This document shows, one piece after another, positions 1-8,386 of a stretch of DNA of 64,000 nt. The first letter of the stretch is position 1. The number at the start of each line of letters is the position of its first letter. Origin of the DNA: Micromonospora sp. U21 (GTDB lineage: Bacteria; Actinomycetota; Actinomycetes; Mycobacteriales; Micromonosporaceae); contig NZ_JAGPYK010000013.1 of NCBI RefSeq assembly GCF_018070045.1, positions 109,208 to 173,207 of the forward strand, in the 5' to 3' direction. A program made the translations under genes and the position numbers. The notes under the pieces were generated by a model that saw nothing but the letters and a program-made list of their open reading frames with translations, was not told where the DNA came from and did no database searches.

Positions 1-612
1 CATGCCGCGGCGGTAGAACGGGGCGCCGACCAGCTCCACGGCGAGGAACCAGCCACCCACCGCTGCCCCGATCACCGGGACCACCGTCTGGCCGACCACC
101 GGGATGAAGCCGGCGAGGAAGAGCGGGATGCCGACCAGCGCCGTGAGGGCCACCAGCCGTACGGAGTCGGCGAGGCTGCGGCGCAGCGACGACCAGAAGG
201 CCACGTCCACCGAACCCGGCGTGCCGCCGTACCGTTCCTCCACCCGCTCGGAGATCTTCTCGTAGAACGGGTCGCCGATGACCAGGGTGACGGCGGTGAA
301 GCTGACCACGGCGAGCAGGCCGCCGAGGCCCAGGAAGGCCAGCCCGGCGATCACCCGGAGCAGGTTGCGGGCGGTGGTCGACCAGTCGTCGGCGAACGGG
401 GTGACCACGGCGGCGATGTCGTCCACGAAGTACACCAGGGTCGCGAACGCGCCCACGAAGAGCACACCGGAGATCAACGCCGGCACGATGCCGAGCAGCA
501 TCAGCTTCGGGCTGCGGACGTAGAGGCCGAGCCCACGCAGGAGCAGCCCGGCCCCCGCGAAGAAGCGTCCGACGGCCCCGGTGACCGGGTTGGCGATTCT
601 GCTGGCGTCCAC
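1..612 (-). CDS. EI24 domain (CysZ-like) membrane protein, partial
   Basis: The C-terminus lies outside the window; 204 codons are visible. The protein is very hydrophobic with several membrane segments and ends here in a run resembling the EI24/CysZ family (residues near 95-110 read DPFYEKISERVEERYGG, followed by SLRRSLADSVRLV and FIPVVGQTVVPVIGA). CysZ-type proteins are linked to sulfate uptake in enterobacteria; in actinobacteria the role is not established. The GTG at 612 is chosen because a TAGGCT -10 box (621-626) lies 8 nt upstream, which fits a leaderless transcript. It is divergent from the ABC exporter genes. Confidence 0.8.
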   Translation of the reverse strand, partial: MDASRIANPVTGAVGRFFAGAGLLLRGLGLYVRSPKLMLLGIVPALISGVLFVGAFATLVYFVDDIAAVVTPFADDWSTTARNLLRVIAGLAFLGLGGLLAVVSFTAVTLVIGDPFYEKISERVEERYGGTPGSVDVAFWSSLRRSLADSVRLVALTALVGIPLFLAGFIPVVGQTVVPVIGAAVGGWFLAVELVGAPFYRRGM

Positions 613-822
613 GATCGAGCAGCCTAGCGATCGGTGGGTACGGCCGCCGGGCGGTGCGTTGAGGCAGCGCGTCGACACGGATCCCCTCCTTGCGCATCAA
701 CCGGTTGGTGGATCGCCGGGGTCAGCCGCTGTCACGAAAGGTCATCAACGGCTGGTCGATCCGCGCCCGAGCAGCAACCGCCAGGCTGCTGGGGTACGGA
801 TGCAACGGCGGAAGGCGGCACG

Positions 823-1731
823 ATGCCGGTCATCGAGGTGACCAACCTGCACAAGCGGTACGGCGACCTGGTGGCCGTGGCCGACGTGTCGTTCACGGTC
901 GAGGCCGGGGAGATCTTCGGGGTCCTCGGCCCGAACGGTGCTGGCAAGACCACCACCGTGGAGTGTGTCGCCGGGCTCCGCGTCCCGGACGGGGGCGGGG
1001 TGTCGGTCCTCGGGCTCGACCCCCGCCGGGACGCGGCCCAGCTCCGCCAGCGGGTCGGCGTGCAGCTCCAGGAGAGCCAACTGCCGGACCAGCTGCGGGT
1101 CTCCGAGGCGCTGGAGCTGTACGCCTCGTTCTACCGCGACCCGGCTGACCCGGCGGACCTGATCGACAGGTTGGGTCTGGGTGACAAGCGGAACACCGCG
1201 TACAAGAAGCTCTCCGGCGGTCAGAAGCAGCGGCTGTCGATCGCGCTGGCGCTGGTCGGCAACCCGAGCGTCGCGATCCTGGACGAGCTGACGACCGGGC
1301 TCGACCCGCAGTCCCGGCGGGACACCTGGGCCCTCATCGAACAGATCCGGGACAGCGGCGTGACGATCGTGCTGGTCACCCACTTCATGGAGGAGGCCGA
1401 GCGGCTCTGCGACCGGGTCGCGGTGATCGACCGGGGACGGGTCGTCGCGCTGGACAGCCCGGCCGGCCTGGTGTCGACGGTGGTCCCGGAGCAGCGGATC
1501 CGGTTCCGGCCGTCCGCCCCGGTTGACGACCGGCTCCTCACCGATCTGCCCGAGGTGACCGCCATGCAGCGCACCGGCAGCCAGGTGGTGGTGACCGGCA
1601 CCGGTGATGTGCTGCACGCGGTCACCTCGGTGCTCGCCCGCAACCAGATCATCGCCGCCGACCTGCGGCTGGAGCAGTCCACCCTCGACGACGCGTTCGT
1701 CGAGCTGACCGGGCACCGGCCCGCCGAGTGA
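823..1731 (+). CDS. ABC transporter ATP-binding protein (ABC-2 exporter type)
   Basis: 302 aa cytoplasmic ATPase that should power the permease encoded next to it. Walker A GPNGAGKT is at about 36-43, the signature LSGGQ at 130-134, Walker B AILDEL at 151-156 and the switch histidine at 187. The Walker B context reads DELTTGLDP where DEPTTGLDP is more usual. The C-terminal ~80 residues are the extra domain seen in DrrA/CcmA-like exporters. ATG 823 follows a GGAAGG ribosome site (810-815); upstream in-frame starts have no site. Substrate cannot be read from sequence. Confidence 0.92.
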   Translation: MPVIEVTNLHKRYGDLVAVADVSFTVEAGEIFGVLGPNGAGKTTTVECVAGLRVPDGGGVSVLGLDPRRDAAQLRQRVGVQLQESQLPDQLRVSEALELYASFYRDPADPADLIDRLGLGDKRNTAYKKLSGGQKQRLSIALALVGNPSVAILDELTTGLDPQSRRDTWALIEQIRDSGVTIVLVTHFMEEAERLCDRVAVIDRGRVVALDSPAGLVSTVVPEQRIRFRPSAPVDDRLLTDLPEVTAMQRTGSQVVVTGTGDVLHAVTSVLARNQIIAADLRLEQSTLDDAFVELTGHRPAE

Positions 1732-1742
1732 GGGAGAGCGAC

Positions 1743-2477
1743 ATGCACGCCTTCGGGCAGATCCTCAAGATCGAGACGCGGCTCTTCCTGCGGGACTTCG
1801 GCTCGCCGCTGACGACTGTCGTGTTGCCACTCGCGCTGTTGCTGGTGTTCGGGCTGATCCCGGCGATGCGCGAGCCGGATCCGCAGTACGGCGACGTGTC
1901 CTTCGTCCAGTACTTCGCCCCCTCGTTGCTGGTGATCACGCTCGCCATGTCGGCGGTGAACATCCTGCCCACGGTGCTGGCCACCTACCGGGAACGTGGT
2001 GTGCTCCGCAGGCTTGCCACCACCCCGGCCAGCCCGGCCGCGCTGTTGGCCGCCCAACTGGTCATCTCGCTCGCCACCATCCTGGTCAGCGCCGTGCTGC
2101 TCATCGCGGTCGGTCGGTTGGCGTTCGACGTGCCGCTACCCCGGCGTCCGCTGGGCTTCACGCTGGCCCTCATCCTCGGTACGGCCGCCCTGCTGGCGCT
2201 GGGCCTGCTGGTGGCGGCGGTGGCGCGGACGACCAAGTCGGCGCAGGGGCTGGCCGTGCCGTTGTTCATGGCGGTCATGTTCTTCGGCGGCGTCTACGTG
2301 CCCCGGTTCCTCCTGCCGGACTTCCTGGTCCAGATCGGCGACTACACGCCACCCGGGGTGCAGGCGCTGCTCGACGCCTGGACCGGGACGTCGCCACACC
2401 CGCTGCACCTGGGGATAATGGCGGCGGTCGCGGTGGCCGCCGGTGCGATCGCCGCGAAACTCTTCCGCTGGGAGTGA
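1743..2477 (+). CDS. ABC-2 type permease
   Basis: 244 aa integral membrane protein with about six membrane segments. It partners the ATPase just upstream; the gap is 11 nt and holds the ribosome site AGGGAGAG (1731-1738), which is why ATG 1743 is preferred over the overlapping GTG at 1728. The hallmark ABC-2 region is the cytoplasmic stretch YRERGVLRRLATTPASP (about residues 83-99). With the histidine kinase and response regulator that follow, it forms a four-gene operon typical of drug or lipid exporters controlled by a dedicated two-component system. Confidence 0.92.
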   Translation: MHAFGQILKIETRLFLRDFGSPLTTVVLPLALLLVFGLIPAMREPDPQYGDVSFVQYFAPSLLVITLAMSAVNILPTVLATYRERGVLRRLATTPASPAALLAAQLVISLATILVSAVLLIAVGRLAFDVPLPRRPLGFTLALILGTAALLALGLLVAAVARTTKSAQGLAVPLFMAVMFFGGVYVPRFLLPDFLVQIGDYTPPGVQALLDAWTGTSPHPLHLGIMAAVAVAAGAIAAKLFRWE

Positions 2478-2487
2478 GCGACAACTG

Positions 2488-3759
2488 ATGACCAGCACCG
2501 CGGAACAGGTCGACCGGCTTGCCGTGTGGGAGGCGCGCGAGGCGAACGTCTACCGGGTTGCGCCCTTCCTCGGGCTGCTCGTCGGGACCGTGCTGGCACG
2601 CTTCGCGCCAGCCCCGGGCAGCCTGCCGTTCCCACCGACCCTGGCCGTTGCCGTGGGGGCCGGTTGCTGGGTCACCTGGTTCATCACTCTGCATCCGCAG
2701 TGGATCACCCGGCGTGCGCTGATGGCGGCCTACTACGTCGGGCTCCTCGCCTTCAGCGCCGTGCTGGTGCTGGCCAGCCCGTGGTATGGCTTCTTCGCCT
2801 GGGTCGGCTTCGTGCACGCGTTCCTCGTGCTTCCCGGCCGGTGGCGGTTCGCCGGGGTGGCTGTCACCGGCGTGCTGGTCGCCACCGCGCAGAGCGCGGG
2901 CCCACCCACCTCGGCGGGGCACTGGCTGCTCTGGTCGGTGCTGGTGCTGTTCAACGCCGGGGCGGCCGGCGCGGTGAGCTGGTTCGGCACCGTCACCGAG
3001 CGGCAGAACGCCAACCGCAAACTCCTGGTGGAGGAGCTGGCCGGGGCGAACCGGAAGCTCGCCGACACGGCCCGGGAGAACGTGGGGCTACACGCCCAAC
3101 TGCTCACCCAGGCCAGGGAGGCCGGCGTGCTGGACGAGCGCCAGCGGATGGCCCGGGAGATCCACGACACTCTGGCCCAGGGGTTGACCGGCATCATCAC
3201 CCAACTGGAGGCTGCCGAGCAGACCCGCGACCGCTCGGCCGACTGGCGTCGGCACGTGGACAACGCCCTCGCCCTGGCCCGGGAGAGCCTCACCGAGGCC
3301 CGTCGCTCGGTACGGGCGGTCCGCCCGGAACCGCTGGAGACGGCCCGCCTGCCGGACGCCCTCGCCGAGCTGGGAGGGCGCTGGTCGACCCTCAACGGGG
3401 TGGCCGCCGAGGTCGCCACCACCGGCACGCCTCGCCCGCTGCACCCGGAGGTCGAGGTGACCCTGCTGCGGGCCGCACAGGAGGCGCTGGCCAACGTGGC
3501 CCGGCATGCCGCCGCGTCGCGGGTCGGGCTGACCCTGTCGTACATGGAGGACATGGTCACCCTGGACGTCCGTGACGACGGGACGGGATTCGACGTCATC
3601 AACCAGCCGACGCCCCGGGAGCCGGGCGGCGGGTACGGGCTCACCGCCATGCGGCAACGGGTGACCCGGGTCGGCGGCGAGTTGGCCGTCGAGTCCGAGC
3701 CGGGCGTCGGCACCGCCATCTCGGCCTCCGTGCCCGCCCTCGCCGGGAGTGCCGGATGA
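2488..3759 (+). CDS. Sensor histidine kinase, NarL/LiaS-type (HisKA_3)
   Basis: 423 aa. About five membrane segments fill residues 25-165, then a coiled coil (165-215), the HisKA_3 box MAREIHDTLAQG with the phospho-accepting His at about 226, and a HATPase domain with DDGTGFD and GYGLTAMRQR. It has no extracellular sensor domain, so it probably senses membrane state, as LiaS-like kinases do (family knowledge). ATG 2488 follows GGAGTGAG at 2471-2478. The stop overlaps the regulator start by 4 nt (ATGA), implying coupled translation. Confidence 0.92.
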   Translation: MTSTAEQVDRLAVWEAREANVYRVAPFLGLLVGTVLARFAPAPGSLPFPPTLAVAVGAGCWVTWFITLHPQWITRRALMAAYYVGLLAFSAVLVLASPWYGFFAWVGFVHAFLVLPGRWRFAGVAVTGVLVATAQSAGPPTSAGHWLLWSVLVLFNAGAAGAVSWFGTVTERQNANRKLLVEELAGANRKLADTARENVGLHAQLLTQAREAGVLDERQRMAREIHDTLAQGLTGIITQLEAAEQTRDRSADWRRHVDNALALARESLTEARRSVRAVRPEPLETARLPDALAELGGRWSTLNGVAAEVATTGTPRPLHPEVEVTLLRAAQEALANVARHAAASRVGLTLSYMEDMVTLDVRDDGTGFDVINQPTPREPGGGYGLTAMRQRVTRVGGELAVESEPGVGTAISASVPALAGSAG

Positions 3760-4397
3760 CCGGCCCGGTCCGGCTGCTGATCGTCGACGACCATCCGGTG
3801 GTGCGGGACGGACTGCGCGGCATGTTCACCGGCGATCCCGGGTTCGAGGTGGTCGGCGAGGCCGCGGACGGGGCCGAAGCGCTGGCCCTGGTCGCGACGC
3901 TGCGTCCCGACGTGGTGCTGATGGACCTGCGGATGCCCGGGATGGACGGGGTGACGGCCATCGGTCGGCTGGCCCGCGCCGGCAGCGCCTCCCGGGTACT
4001 GGTGCTCACCACCTACGACACGGACGCGGACGTGCTGCCGGCGATCGAGGCCGGCGCCACCGGCTACCTGCTCAAGGACGCGCCGCGCGAGGATCTGGTC
4101 CGGGCGGTACGGGCCGCCGCCCGCGGCGAGTCGGTGCTCTCGCCGAGCGTTGCCGGCCGGCTGATGGGCCGGCTGCGCGCCCCGGCCGAGGAACCGCTCA
4201 GCCAGCGCGAGCTGGAAGTGCTCACGCTGGTGGCCCGCGGTGCCTCGAACCGGGAGGCGGCGGCCCGGCTGTTCATCAGCGAAGCCACCGTCAAGACGCA
4301 CCTGCTGCACGTGTACGCCAAGCTCGGGGTCAACGACCGAGCTGCGGCGGTGGCCACCGCGTACGACCGGGGGCTGCTGACGCCCGGCGGACGGTGA
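3756..4397 (+). CDS. Response regulator, NarL/FixJ family
   Basis: 213 aa. Receiver domain with the acidic pair at D11-D12, phospho-Asp at D57 (VVLMDLRMPGMDG), and conserved Lys at about 107 in GYLLKDAP. A LuxR-type HTH follows from about 145 to 205 (LSQRELEVLTLVARGASNREAA). It should be phosphorylated by the kinase with which it overlaps (ATGA at 3756-3759) and probably regulates the exporter genes in the same operon; the target site is not visible. Confidence 0.94.
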   Translation: MTGPVRLLIVDDHPVVRDGLRGMFTGDPGFEVVGEAADGAEALALVATLRPDVVLMDLRMPGMDGVTAIGRLARAGSASRVLVLTTYDTDADVLPAIEAGATGYLLKDAPREDLVRAVRAAARGESVLSPSVAGRLMGRLRAPAEEPLSQRELEVLTLVARGASNREAAARLFISEATVKTHLLHVYAKLGVNDRAAAVATAYDRGLLTPGGR

Positions 4398-4420
4398 GTG
4401 GCACCGGGCAGGATGGGCGG

Positions 4421-5389
4421 GTGCGTGCCTCCCGACTGATCTCGCTGCTGTTGCTGTTGCAGGCACGCGGGTCGATGACCGCGGGCGAGCTGGCGCGCGA
4501 GCTGGAGGTCTCTGAGCGGACCGTCTACCGGGACGTGCTGGCGCTCTCCGCCGCCGGGGTGCCGGTCTACGCCGACCGGGGGCGGGCCGGCGGGTACCGG
4601 CTGCTCGGCGGCTACCGGACCAGGCTGACCGGGCTGACCAGGGACGAGGCGGAGGCGCTCTTCCTCGCCGGGCTGCCCGGGCCGGCCGGCGACATGGGGC
4701 TCGCCGACGCGGTCGCCGCCGCCGAGCTCAAGGTGCTCGCGGCGCTGCCGCCCGCGCTGCGGGACGCCCCGGCCCGCGCCGGACAGCGGTTCCACCTGGA
4801 CGTGCCGGGCTGGTTCCGGGAGACCGGACCGCCGCCGTGGCTGACCGAGCTGGCCCGGGCGGTCTGGCGGGACCGGGTGGTCCAGTTGCGCTACCGGCGC
4901 GGCGATCGGGAGGTGACCCGCCGGGTGCAGCCGTACGGGCTGGTACTCAAGAGCGGGGTCTGGTACCTGGTCGGCCGCGTCGGTGCGGATGCCCGCACCT
5001 ACCGGGTGGACCGGGTGACCGGGGTCGAGGTGGGCGAGGAGAGCTTCGAGCGGGACGAGGCTTTCGACCTGGCCGTGCACTGGCGCGAGCAGGCCGGGTC
5101 GTTCCTGCGGACCATGCTGCGGGCGGAGGTCACCGTCCGGCTCAGCCCGGCCGGCCTGCGCCAGCTCCGACATCTGGTGGACGCCCCCTTCGTGTACGAC
5201 GAGGTGGTCGCCACCGCCGAGGGGCCCGACCGGCAGGGGTGGGTCGTGACGCGCCTGCCGGTCGAATCCGTCGGGGTGGCGTACCACCAACTGCTCGGGC
5301 TCGGCCCCGAGGTCGAGGTCCTCGATCCGCCCGAGCTGCGGGAGCTGTTCGCCGAGGCGGCCGACCGGCTCGGCGCGCTCTACCGGTAG
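4421..5389 (+). CDS. HTH-WYL transcriptional regulator
   Basis: 322 aa. An N-terminal winged HTH (residues 1-60, with LEVSERTVYRDVLALSAAGVP) precedes a WYL domain from about 145 (RYRRGDREVTRRVQPYGLVL, SGVWYLVGRV) and a C-terminal extension. This is the YafY/PafBC-like architecture; WYL domains bind nucleic acid or ligands in DNA-damage and other responses. GTG 4421 follows AGGA at 4410-4413. The stop lies in a perfect 10-bp palindrome (5380-5389) that also encodes the stop of the convergent SDR gene, so both proteins end Tyr-Arg. Confidence 0.9.
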   Translation: MRASRLISLLLLLQARGSMTAGELARELEVSERTVYRDVLALSAAGVPVYADRGRAGGYRLLGGYRTRLTGLTRDEAEALFLAGLPGPAGDMGLADAVAAAELKVLAALPPALRDAPARAGQRFHLDVPGWFRETGPPPWLTELARAVWRDRVVQLRYRRGDREVTRRVQPYGLVLKSGVWYLVGRVGADARTYRVDRVTGVEVGEESFERDEAFDLAVHWREQAGSFLRTMLRAEVTVRLSPAGLRQLRHLVDAPFVYDEVVATAEGPDRQGWVVTRLPVESVGVAYHQLLGLGPEVEVLDPPELRELFAEAADRLGALYR

Positions 5390-6294
5390 CCGGTGACGTC
5401 CGCCGGCTTGCCGGCGTCGACCACCTCGACGATGTACCGGAAGGCCTCCGGTTGGCTGCCGTCGACATCGGTGAACCCGTACACCTTCGAGAGCGTGCCG
5501 GCGTCGACGGACATGCCGGTCCAGCGGGCCTTCTCGTCGTCCGCGGCGAGCGCGGCCACCGTGCGCCCGACGAAGGCCGGCGTCTCGGAGATGAGGAAGT
5601 GCGGGTCGGTGGCCGCTCCGTCGCGCCAGTTCTCCTCGGTCACGCCGAAGTGCTCCAGCATGGCCTCGGAGCGGATCCAGCCGGGGGTGAGCGCGACGGC
5701 GGTGCCGCCGTGCGGCTTCAACTCGTGCGCCTGGCTGAAGGCGAGGCGATTGACCGAGGTCTTGGCCAGGTCGTAGAAGACCGACAGCCGGTAGTTCTCG
5801 TCGTTGTACGCCTTGGTGCCGTCGCCGATCTCCACCACCAAGCCGCCGGGCTTGCGGATCAGCAACGGCAACGCGAAGTGGCTGGTGATGATGTGGGTGT
5901 CGACGGCCAGCCGCAGGGTGCGGAACCCGGCGTCGAGTGGCTGCTCCCAGACCGGCTTCTCCCAGGTGACCAGCGGGTCGCCGCCCCAGATGTCGTTGAC
6001 CAGCACGTCGAGGCGGCCCTGTTCGGCTTCTATCCGGGCGACCAGGTCGCGGACCTGCTCGGGCACCAGGTGGTCGACCCGGACCGGGATGCCGACGCCG
6101 CCAGCGGCGGTGACCAACTCGGCGGTCTCCTCGATGGTCTCCGGCCGGTCCATCTCGGAACGGCCGGCGCGGCTGCTGCGGCCGGTGGCGTAAACGGTGG
6201 CACCGGCGGCGCCGAGCTGGACGGCGATCTGCCGCCCGGCACCCCGGGTAGCGCCGGCGACGAGCGCGATCTTTCCTGTCAGCGGTTGCGTCAT
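5380..6294 (-). CDS. Short-chain dehydrogenase/reductase
   Basis: 304 aa NAD(P)-dependent oxidoreductase. The nucleotide motif GATRGAGR is at 14-21, the catalytic YDLAK at 174-178, and LVNDIWGG takes the place of the NNAG motif. The loop after strand beta-2 has YATGRSSR, suggesting NADP preference. A palindrome at 6306-6323 lies 12 bp before the ATG and looks like a repressor operator. Substrate unknown. It is convergent with, and overlaps by 10 bp, the WYL regulator. Confidence 0.9.
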   Translation of the reverse strand: MTQPLTGKIALVAGATRGAGRQIAVQLGAAGATVYATGRSSRAGRSEMDRPETIEETAELVTAAGGVGIPVRVDHLVPEQVRDLVARIEAEQGRLDVLVNDIWGGDPLVTWEKPVWEQPLDAGFRTLRLAVDTHIITSHFALPLLIRKPGGLVVEIGDGTKAYNDENYRLSVFYDLAKTSVNRLAFSQAHELKPHGGTAVALTPGWIRSEAMLEHFGVTEENWRDGAATDPHFLISETPAFVGRTVAALAADDEKARWTGMSVDAGTLSKVYGFTDVDGSQPEAFRYIVEVVDAGKPADVTGYR

Positions 6295-6305
6295 GCCTGC
6301 GACGT

Positions 6306-6323
6306 TGTCAGGAATACCTGACA
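6306..6323. promoter_or_regulatory. Palindromic operator ahead of the SDR gene
   Basis: Perfect inverted repeat TGTCAGG-AATA-CCTGACA, ending 12 bp upstream of the SDR start codon. Size and position resemble TetR-family operators, but no TetR gene is adjacent in the window, so the regulator would act in trans. Confidence 0.5.
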
Positions 6324-6367
6324 GCCGCCGTCCGAATTACCGGAAAGGTTGGTGAGCGGTGGGGCGG

Positions 6368-7105
6368 TCAGTCCACGAGCCGGACGCGGACCCGGCGGTT
6401 GGCCCGGCCCTTGCTCTCCACCTTGACCACCTGCACCTTGCCGATCTGGGCGGTGGAGGCGACGTGGGTGCCGCCGTCGGCCTGCACATCCAGCCCGACG
6501 ATGTCGACGATCCGGACCTCCTGCTCGTCCGGCGGGATGAGGTTGGACTGAGTACGGATGATGTCCGGCAGGGACAGCGCCTCGGTGCGCGGCAGCACCC
6601 GGACGGCGACCGACCGATCGGCGGCGATCTCGGCGTTGACCAGCTCCTCGATCCGGCTCTTGAAGTCGGCCGGCACCTCGGGGAGGTTGAAGTCCATCCG
6701 GGCCTCGCCCGGCTCCATCGAGTTGCCGGTGACCAGCGCGCCGAAGTCGCGGAGCACCACCCCGCAGAGCACGTGCAGCCCGGAGTGGGTGCGCATCAGA
6801 CGGGTGCGGCGCTCGTCCTCCACCGCGCCGACGACCTCGGTGCCGGCCGGCGGCAGCGGGTCACCCTCGGCGGGGATCAGGTACGGGTCGTCGCCCTTGC
6901 GGGTGCCGACGATCCGGGTCTGTACGCCCTGCCAGAGCAGCACGCCGTGGTCCGGCGGCTGCCCGCCGCCACCCGGGTAGAACGCCGAACGGTCGAGCAC
7001 GACGCCCTGCTCCGGGTCGGCGTGCAGGACCGTGCAGGTCCACTCGCGCAGGGTCGGGTCGGCGAGGTCCAGTCGGTGAGTCCGACCATGCTGTGTGACG
7101 CCCAT
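6368..7105 (-). CDS. Alanyl-tRNA editing protein AlaX-like
   Basis: 245 aa. It resembles the editing domain of alanyl-tRNA synthetase as a free-standing protein that hydrolyses Ser- or Gly-tRNA(Ala). The N-terminal GGGGQP motif (about 46-51, after FYP) and the zinc motif HSGLH (107-111) are present. The second zinc motif reads DGGTH (210-214), so the usual Cys is Asp here while the His is kept. A TAACGT box (7114-7119) stands 8 nt before ATG, consistent with a leaderless message. Confidence 0.88.
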   Translation of the reverse strand: MGVTQHGRTHRLDLADPTLREWTCTVLHADPEQGVVLDRSAFYPGGGGQPPDHGVLLWQGVQTRIVGTRKGDDPYLIPAEGDPLPPAGTEVVGAVEDERRTRLMRTHSGLHVLCGVVLRDFGALVTGNSMEPGEARMDFNLPEVPADFKSRIEELVNAEIAADRSVAVRVLPRTEALSLPDIIRTQSNLIPPDEQEVRIVDIVGLDVQADGGTHVASTAQIGKVQVVKVESKGRANRRVRVRLVD

Positions 7106-7116
7106 GGCAGGGCACG

Positions 7117-8004
7117 TTACTCGTTCAGGAAGCCGGAGATGCGCTCCCGCAGATCGGCGCGTTCCGTCCAGAGCACGCCCGGCCGGTCGTACACGTGCAG
7201 GGTGGCCTGGGGAAGCGCGCCGGCGAGCTGCTCGGCGACCTCGACCGGATGCAGGTCGTCACCCGCACAGCCGATCACCAGCGCCGGCGCGGTGACCGCT
7301 GACAGGACGCTGGCGTCGCGCAGCGGCGCCTGCTCCGGCAGGGTGGCCAGACCGTCGGCGAGCCCGTCGCGGAGCAGCTGGTCGAGCCGCTGCCGCAGGT
7401 ACGACCAGCCGGCCGGAGTGTTACGGACCGCCGTCGGCAGCTCCAGCGAGACCACGTCGGCGACCGCCGAGGCGTCGCCGCTCTCGACCGCCTCCAGCAG
7501 GTCCGTGAAGCGTTCCCGGGCGACCGGGCCACGCGGCTGGTCGAGCACGGCCGGCAGGAAGAAGACGAGCTTCTCGAAGCGCTCCGGGCTCTCGGCCAGC
7601 AGCCGGCAGAGCGCCCCCGCGCCGAGGCTCGCCCCGAACGCCCGGCTGGCCCCGCCGAGATCGGCGATGGCGCGCAGGTCCCGGGCCAGGTCCAGGTAGT
7701 TCCACGGACCGGCCGGCGCGTCGGAGCGGCCGTGCCCACGGAACTGGAAAAACACCTTGCGGCCGGTCACCCCACTGCCGAACGGACGCGTGGTGGCGAT
7801 GCCGTTGCCAAACCCGTGCGCGAACACGGTGACCGGATCACCGGTGCCGGTGACCAGCCGCTCCAGCCGTACGCCGTGCGGGGTGGTGACCAGCTCGGTC
7901 TCCGGCTCCGGCAGCGCCGGCCGACCGGTACGCGGCCCACCCGGGCCGGGCCCCCAGGTGCGGGGCCCGCCGTCCGGCGGGGGTGGCCAGCGGAAACCTC
8001 TCAC
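7117..8004 (-). CDS. Alpha/beta hydrolase fold protein
   Basis: 295 aa. The nucleophile elbow GASLGAG places the Ser at about 126, with an oxyanion-like AHGFGNG at 62-68 and an Asp candidate in CAGDDLHP. The position where the catalytic His is expected, after the last strand, reads YDRPGVLWTERADL with no His, so activity is uncertain. A Pro/Gly-rich stretch of about 35 residues precedes the fold. GTG 8004 overlaps the stop of the DUF2516 gene (GTGA, 8001-8004), so translation is probably coupled. Confidence 0.8.
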   Translation of the reverse strand: MRGFRWPPPPDGGPRTWGPGPGGPRTGRPALPEPETELVTTPHGVRLERLVTGTGDPVTVFAHGFGNGIATTRPFGSGVTGRKVFFQFRGHGRSDAPAGPWNYLDLARDLRAIADLGGASRAFGASLGAGALCRLLAESPERFEKLVFFLPAVLDQPRGPVARERFTDLLEAVESGDASAVADVVSLELPTAVRNTPAGWSYLRQRLDQLLRDGLADGLATLPEQAPLRDASVLSAVTAPALVIGCAGDDLHPVEVAEQLAGALPQATLHVYDRPGVLWTERADLRERISGFLNE

Positions 8005-8315
8005 CAGAACCCTTTGCCGTCACTCAGGTCGCGCAGGCCGACCCGGACGTCGAGCAGGTAGATGAGCGCGGCAGCGATGCCGATCAGTCCGAAGAGGCTG
8101 ATCGGACCGAAGCCGAGCAGGGTCAGCACCAGGCAGACCGCCAGGATGGCGATCCAGCCACCCTTGGGCAGCGTCCCGATGGCGGGGAAGGCGTCGGAGC
8201 GCTGCGTGACGGCGTGCACCAGCGCGACACCCTGGATGATCAGCGCGAAGACGAGCAGGATCAGCTCGATCACGTAGCGGACTTCGAACGCGAAGATCGG
8301 CGCGGCGTTGGCCAT
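8001..8315 (-). CDS. DUF2516 family membrane protein
   Basis: 104 aa with three hydrophobic segments (about 12-32, 55-70, 72-88). It resembles actinobacterial DUF2516 proteins, whose gene follows hbhA in Mycobacterium (Rv0476, from memory); the same order is seen here. A TAAGCT box (8323-8328) 7 nt before the ATG suggests it also has its own leaderless promoter. Function unknown. Confidence 0.85.
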   Translation of the reverse strand: MANAAPIFAFEVRYVIELILLVFALIIQGVALVHAVTQRSDAFPAIGTLPKGGWIAILAVCLVLTLLGFGPISLFGLIGIAAALIYLLDVRVGLRDLSDGKGFW

Positions 8316-8386
8316 GCCGGCAAGCTTATGTCGACGACCCCGGCTACGTCCGACAAGGACGCCGCCGGGGTCGTCGACACCACGAA

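Noticed and set aside
2733..4466. 577-codon frame antisense to the kinase and regulator
   Set aside because: Same artefact; it spans two coupled genes on the other strand and has no recognisable domain.
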